Positions 60,119 through 64,000 of a stretch of DNA of 64,000 nucleotides are shown here, piece after piece. Under the pieces are notes generated by a model. That model was not told the origin of the DNA, ran no database searches, and saw nothing but the letters and a program-made list of their open reading frames with translations. Source of the stretch: JACVRW01 sp963739095 (GTDB lineage: Bacteria; Actinomycetota; Thermoleophilia; Solirubrobacterales; Thermoleophilaceae); NCBI GenBank assembly GCA_963739095.1, contig CAVTZF010000017.1, positions 1 to 64,000 on the forward strand, in the 5' to 3' direction. The translations under genes and the position numbers were made by a program. Each line of letters opens with the position of its first letter. Positions within the stretch are counted from its first letter, which is position 1.

Positions 60119-60831
60119 GCGGGGAGGTGCTCCTGCGCCGGCACGTCGCGGACCGGCCGCGCCGGCACACCGACCACGACCGCGCCCGGCGCCACGTCGC
60201 GTGTGACCACCGCTCCCGCGCCCACAAACGCCTCGGCACCCACCTCGATCCCGGGCAGCAGCACCGCGCGCGCCCCCACCCGGCAGCCGCGCCTGAGCGT
60301 CGCCCCGCGCAGCTCGACGCCCGGCGGGCGGCGGCCCGCCGTCGGGTCGTTGGTGAGCATCACGCCCGGCGCGATGAAGACGTCGTCCTCGACGAGCGAC
60401 CAGGCGGTGACGTAGGCGCCCGTCTGCATGCGCACACGCGCGCCAACCCGCACGTCGTTCTCGACCGAGGCGCCGCGGCCGACGACGGTCTCGGCGCCGA
60501 TCGTGGTGCGCTCGCGGACGTGCGCCTGGTCGGCAACCACCGCGCGCTCGCCGATCTCGGCGCCCGCCAGCACGACGGCCCCGGCGCCCACGGTCGCGCC
60601 GGCACCCAGCACCGCCGGCGGCAGATCGGCCCCACTCGCGGAGCTCGTGTGCGGGCCGAGCGCCGGCGGCTTCCCGACGACGCAGCCGTCCTGCAGGACA
60701 ACGCCCTCACCGACGACGGTGCCGGCGTGCACGATCACGTTGCCGCCCAGCTCCACGGTCTCGGGGAGCACCACGCCGTCGCCGAGCAGCAACCCGGGTG
60801 CGCGCTCGGAGCGCGACAGCCGGGCGCTCAC
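60115..60831 (-). CDS. Hexapeptide-repeat (LbH) acyltransferase
   Basis: 238 residues made of left-handed beta-helix hexapeptides, for example VIVHAGTVVGEGVVLQDG, AGATVGAGAVVLAGAEIG and RVGARAVLLPGIEVGAEAFV, ending PARPVRDVP. This resembles WbpD/WlbB-type UDP-sugar N-acetyltransferases and serine acetyltransferase-like proteins. With wecB and wecC upstream it may acetylate a UDP-sugar amine, though no aminotransferase is present here. GTG 60831 overlaps the wecC stop (GTGA). Confidence 0.85.
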   Translation of the reverse strand: MSARLSRSERAPGLLLGDGVVLPETVELGGNVIVHAGTVVGEGVVLQDGCVVGKPPALGPHTSSASGADLPPAVLGAGATVGAGAVVLAGAEIGERAVVADQAHVRERTTIGAETVVGRGASVENDVRVGARVRMQTGAYVTAWSLVEDDVFIAPGVMLTNDPTAGRRPPGVELRGATLRRGCRVGARAVLLPGIEVGAEAFVGAGAVVTRDVAPGAVVVGVPARPVRDVPAQEHLPA

Positions 60832-62063
60832 AGCCGGACCAGGTTCGCCGCCTCGATGCCGCGTGTGACGCCGCGGAAGTCGACGACGAGCGGCGACTCG
60901 CGCACGATCCGCTCCAGGTCGAGGCCGGGGTGGGCGGTCACGATCACCGAGCAGTCGGCATCCTCGGGCCACTCCGAGACCAGGCCGTGGTCGGAGAGCT
61001 CGGGGACGAAGTCGTCGTGGTAGCTGAGCTCGGCGCCGCGCGCGCGCAGGATGCGCATGATGCGCAGCGCCGGAGATTCGCGCAGGTCGCCGACGCCCGG
61101 CTTGTAGGAGACACCGAAGATCGCGATCCGCGCTCCGCGCACCGCCTTCGAGTGGTCGTTGAGCGCGCGCGAGATGCGCTCGACGCAGAAATACGGCATC
61201 GCCTGGTTGACCTCGCCCGCCAGCTCCACGAACTCGGTCTGCATGTCGAACTCGCGCGCCCGCCACGACAGGTAGAACGGGTCGACCGGCAGGCAGTGGC
61301 CCCCCATGCCCGGACCCGGCTTGAACGACATGAACCCGTAGGGCTTGGTTGCGGCGGCGTCGACGACCTCCCAGACGTCGATGCCCATGCGGTCGCAGAG
61401 CACCGCCAGCTCGTTGACGAGCGCGATGTTGACCGAGCGGAAGATGTTCTCGAGCAGCTTCGTCAACTCGGCGGCCTCGGGTGTCGACACCTCGACGACC
61501 TCGTCGCAGACGAGCCGGTAGAGGTCGATCGCGCGCTGCAGGCACTCCGGGGTCAGGCCGCCGACGACCTTGGGGGTGTTGCGGAGCGCGAAGTCGGTGC
61601 GGCCGGGGTCGATCCGCTCCGGCGAGTAGGCGGCGTGGAAATCACGGCCGGCGGCCAGGCCCGACTCCTCGAGCAGGGGCACGAAGCGCTCGCGCAGCGT
61701 CCCGGGGTAGGTGGTCGACTCGAGCACCACCAGCTGCCCCGCCTGCAGCACCTCGGCGAGCGCGCTGCCGCAGGCCACGAGCGGCTGCAGGTCGGGCTCG
61801 CGGTTGCGCGTGAGCGGCGTCGGGACGGCGACGACGACGGCGTCCGTCTTAGCGAGGTCGGCATAGCGCGTCGTCGGACGCAGGCGCTCCGCGGCGCCGG
61901 CGAGCACCTCGTCAGGCACGTCCTCGATGTGGGAGCGCCCGGCGGCGAGGGCCTCGACCACGCGCGAGTCGCTGTCGACCCCCACCACGTCGTGCCCCGC
62001 CTCGGAGAAGGCCACGGCGAGCGGGAGGCCGACGTAGCCGAGCCCGACAATCCCGATCCTCAT
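60828..62063 (-). CDS. wecC: UDP-N-acetylmannosamine/UDP-hexose dehydrogenase (WecC/WbpA family)
   Basis: 411 residues. NAD-binding MRIGIVGLGYVGLPLAVA, VPTPLTRNREPDLQPL, STTYPGTLRE, and the catalytic Cys in GPGMGGHCLPVDPFYL. The C-terminal UDP-binding domain has FGVSYKPGVGDLRESPA. It oxidises C6 of a UDP-sugar to a uronic acid. ATG 62063 overlaps wecB as ATGA, suggesting UDP-ManNAcA synthesis; WbpA-type specificity for UDP-GlcNAc remains possible. Confidence 0.92.
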   Translation of the reverse strand: MRIGIVGLGYVGLPLAVAFSEAGHDVVGVDSDSRVVEALAAGRSHIEDVPDEVLAGAAERLRPTTRYADLAKTDAVVVAVPTPLTRNREPDLQPLVACGSALAEVLQAGQLVVLESTTYPGTLRERFVPLLEESGLAAGRDFHAAYSPERIDPGRTDFALRNTPKVVGGLTPECLQRAIDLYRLVCDEVVEVSTPEAAELTKLLENIFRSVNIALVNELAVLCDRMGIDVWEVVDAAATKPYGFMSFKPGPGMGGHCLPVDPFYLSWRAREFDMQTEFVELAGEVNQAMPYFCVERISRALNDHSKAVRGARIAIFGVSYKPGVGDLRESPALRIMRILRARGAELSYHDDFVPELSDHGLVSEWPEDADCSVIVTAHPGLDLERIVRESPLVVDFRGVTRGIEAANLVRL

Positions 62064-63127
62064 AGGCGCGCAGTGTAGGCAGCGAGGACCTCGGCAACGC
62101 GCTCCGCGGCCCGGCCGCCGCCGTACAGCTCGGGGCGCTCCGCCGGAGGCCGCGCGTCCAGCGCGGCGAGCGCCGCGTCGGCATCGAGGTCGACGAGCGT
62201 GTTCCAGCCCGTCTCGACCGTCTCGACCCACTCGGTGCGGTCCCGGAGCGTGATGCACGGGACGCCGAGCAGATACGCCTCCTTCTGCACCCCGCCGGAG
62301 TCGGTGAGCACGGCGCGCGCGTGCCGAGCCAGCTCGAGGAAGTCGAGGTAGCCGAGCGGCGGGACCACCGTGACGCCGGCCAGGCGGTCCGTCAGGCCGG
62401 CCGCTTCGAGCCGCGCGCGCGTGCGCGGGTGCAGCGGGAACACGACGGGCGGCGGCAGCCGCTCGAGCACGGTCACGAGCGCCTCGAGGCGGGCCGGATC
62501 GTCGACGTTGCCGGCCCGGTGGGCGGTCACGACCAGATAGTTGCCCGACTCGAGAGCGAGCTCCTCGAGGATGCGCGAGCGCTGCTCCGCGACGTCGCGG
62601 AACGCGAGCGAGACGTCCGCCATGACGTCGCCGACCAGATGCGCCTCGCCCGCCGCACCCTCGCGCTCGAGGTTCGCCACGGAGGTCGGCGTCGAGCACA
62701 GCAGCAGGTCGCTCGCGTGGTCCGTCAGCACCCGGTTGAGCTCCTCGGGCATCGTGCGGTCGAACGAGCGCATGCCCGCCTCGACGTGTCCCACCGGAAT
62801 GCCTGCCTGAGCGGCCGCAAGCGCCCCCGCGAGCGTCGAGTTGGTATCCCCGTAGACGAGGGCGAGCTGGGGCCTCAGCTCCGCCAGCACGGGCTCGAGG
62901 GCCGCGAGGATGCGCGCCGTCTGGGCTGTGTTCGAGCCCGTCCCGGCGCCGAGCTCGCGCGCGGGCCGCGGAACGTTCAGCTCCTCGAAGAACACCCGCG
63001 AGAGCTCGTCGTCGTAGTGCTGGCCCGTATGCACGATCAGCTCGTCGAACGTCTCGCGCAGCCTGCGGGAGACGGCGGCCGCCTTCACGAACTGCGGGCG
63101 GTTACCGATGATCGTGACGATTCGCAC
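62060..63127 (-). CDS. wecB: UDP-N-acetylglucosamine 2-epimerase (non-hydrolysing)
   Basis: 355 residues. GT-B-like fold with IGNRPQFVKAAAVSRRL, VHTGQHYDDELS, ALVYGDTNSTLAGALAA, HVEAGMRSFDRTMPEELNRV and LTDSGGVQKEAYLLGVP. It interconverts UDP-GlcNAc and UDP-ManNAc. GTG 63127 starts the operon wecB-wecC-acyltransferase-membrane proteins. Confidence 0.94.
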   Translation of the reverse strand: MRIVTIIGNRPQFVKAAAVSRRLRETFDELIVHTGQHYDDELSRVFFEELNVPRPARELGAGTGSNTAQTARILAALEPVLAELRPQLALVYGDTNSTLAGALAAAQAGIPVGHVEAGMRSFDRTMPEELNRVLTDHASDLLLCSTPTSVANLEREGAAGEAHLVGDVMADVSLAFRDVAEQRSRILEELALESGNYLVVTAHRAGNVDDPARLEALVTVLERLPPPVVFPLHPRTRARLEAAGLTDRLAGVTVVPPLGYLDFLELARHARAVLTDSGGVQKEAYLLGVPCITLRDRTEWVETVETGWNTLVDLDADAALAALDARPPAERPELYGGGRAAERVAEVLAAYTARL

Positions 63128-63155
63128 GTCGAATGGTTCGGCGATCGGTCCTATG

Positions 63156-63299
63156 ATGTCCTGCGTGTTGGCCGGAAAGGTCGTGGGGGGCGCCGCAGGC
63201 GTGCTGAGCCTGGCAGCAGACGTCGTGAAGCACGTCGCCTGGTACCTGTCACACCGGATCGACTCGCGTCCGCGCGAGCGCTCCGAGCCGTCGGACTAG
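63156..63299 (+). CDS. Small hydrophobic protein, hypothetical
   Basis: 47 residues: MSCVLAGKVVGGAAGVLSLA, then a basic tail HRIDSRPRERSEPSD. One possible membrane helix. The gene fills the 168-bp space between wecB and the convergent aminotransferase, and its TAG shares CTAG with the aminotransferase stop, a layout repeated elsewhere in the window. No family is known. ATG 63153 is an equal start choice. Confidence 0.4.
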   Translation: MSCVLAGKVVGGAAGVLSLAADVVKHVAWYLSHRIDSRPRERSEPSD

Positions 63300-64000
63300 G
63301 CCCCCGCAGCGAGCTCGTCCTCGACACGCGCGCGGAACGCCTCCGCCGCCTCGCGCGTGCGCGCGCCCTCCGGGAGCTCGATGTCCTCGACGGCGGCGAT
63401 CGACTGCACCTCGCGCGTGGTCGAGGCGAGGAACGCCTCGCTCGCCGAGCGCAGGTCGTCCATCGTGCAGGGCCGCTCCTCGACCGCGACCAGGTCGAGC
63501 ACACGCGCGCGCGTGATCGAGGCCAGGACGTGCTCCGAGAGCGGCGGCGTGAAGAGCGTGCCGGACGCGTCGGCCCAGAAGAGCGACGAGGTCGGCGCCT
63601 CCAGCACGCGCCCGTGCGGGGTCACGAGCAGGGCCTCGTCGAAGCCGCGCTCGCGTGCGAGCCGGCTGCACAGCATGTTCGCTCCGTAGGAAAGCGACTT
63701 GATGCCGTCGAGCACCCGCGTCGGCGCGTATTCGACCACACCCAGCCGGATGCGCTCGGGGGCCGGAGGCAGCGGCTCCGTCAGCAGCAGCCGCCGGCCT
63801 CCGCGCGTGAGCACCACGCGCAGGCAGCCGTCGAACTCGCCGCTACCGCGCTCGGCGAGCAGCTCTGGGATCTCCACCTCGAGCTCCGCGCGGAAGGCCT
63901 CCGGCAGGCGCAGGTTCGCGGCAGAGCGCTCGAGCCGGTCCAGGTGGTCGCTGAGCGCGTACGGGCGGCCTTCGTAGATGCGGATGACCTCGAAGGCTCC
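63296..64000 (-). CDS. Class IV aminotransferase (BCAT / aminodeoxychorismate lyase), partial
   Basis: 235 codons are present and the N-terminus lies beyond the right edge. The PLP fold-type IV pattern is seen: FEVIRIYEGRPYALSDHLDR at the start, the Lys-containing SLSYGANMLCSRLA, DEALLVTPHGRVLEAPTSSLF and STTREVQSIAAVE. The catalytic Lys is probably in DGIKSLSYG. It could be branched-chain or D-amino acid aminotransferase or PabC; specificity cannot be set from this part. Confidence 0.88.
   Translation of the reverse strand, partial: GAFEVIRIYEGRPYALSDHLDRLERSAANLRLPEAFRAELEVEIPELLAERGSGEFDGCLRVVLTRGGRRLLLTEPLPPAPERIRLGVVEYAPTRVLDGIKSLSYGANMLCSRLARERGFDEALLVTPHGRVLEAPTSSLFWADASGTLFTPPLSEHVLASITRARVLDLVAVEERPCTMDDLRSASEAFLASTTREVQSIAAVEDIELPEGARTREAAEAFRARVEDELAAGA

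Overview
This is a high-GC window from an actinobacterium. Several features suggest Thermoleophilia (Solirubrobacterales-like): GTG and overlapping ATGA/GTGA starts throughout, the actinobacterial order rpsF-ssb-rpsR-rplI-dnaB, a c-di-AMP riboswitch ahead of a cell-wall hydrolase, and a PrmABCD/MimABCD-type diiron monooxygenase operon. The taxonomic placement is inference, because no rRNA is present.

Layout. 1-6.7 kb (minus): propane/acetone/phenol-type soluble diiron monooxygenase operon prmA-prmB-prmC-prmD, then an amidohydrolase, a MIP18/DUF59 protein and a zinc alcohol dehydrogenase that runs off the left edge. A divergent AcoR-like GAF regulator follows (6.8-8.3 kb). 8.3-16.6 kb: SF2 helicase, TlpA-like lipoprotein thioredoxin, GNAT, GalT-like protein, ThiI, LysM/M15 peptidase, tRNA-Arg(CCT) and a secreted protein. 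16.7-19.9 kb (minus): four genes coupled by ATGA overlaps (methyltransferase, vanadium-haloperoxidase/PAP2-like protein, SpeD-like decarboxylase, PQ-loop-like membrane protein), next to a large LuxR-family ATPase regulator. 23-25.3 kb: two tandem RTX-repeat paralogues whose 5' halves look identical. 25.5-33.3 kb: cupredoxin, transglutaminase-like protein, hydrolase, GNATs, LysR, MarR, UspA, NudC, PyrE. 33.3-44.9 kb: cell-envelope genes (riboswitch-controlled M23 peptidase, L,D-transpeptidase, CPBP protease, PIG-V-like glycosyltransferase, MscS, PBP1A), ThiL, and an M28-like membrane protein that has lost metal ligands. 45-52.5 kb: OmpR-type response regulator, histidine kinase and HtrA in one overlapping operon, an RsbW-like ATPase, TreT-like and OtsA enzymes for trehalose, and a secreted S1 protease. 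53-58.7 kb: rpsF, ssb, rpsR, rplI, dnaB, a DnaC-like loader, purA. 58.7-64 kb (minus): wecB, wecC, hexapeptide acyltransferase and membrane proteins, then a partial class IV aminotransferase.

Sequence quality matters here. At least nine single-base frameshifts can be located by reading conserved protein sequence across frames. Five are in the first 2.5 kb, and others are in the helicase, both RTX genes and dnaB. Since dnaB is essential, at least some are probably assembly errors. Genes are annotated across these points with the shift noted.

The most unusual unit is the four-gene coupled cassette at 16.7-19.9 kb. Its SpeD-like enzyme keeps the pyruvoyl serine, histidine and cysteine with canonical spacing, has no spermidine synthase nearby, and is translationally coupled to a PQ-loop (SWEET/PQLC-like) membrane protein. 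The tandem RTX pair, with one half homogenised and the other diverged, is the second.
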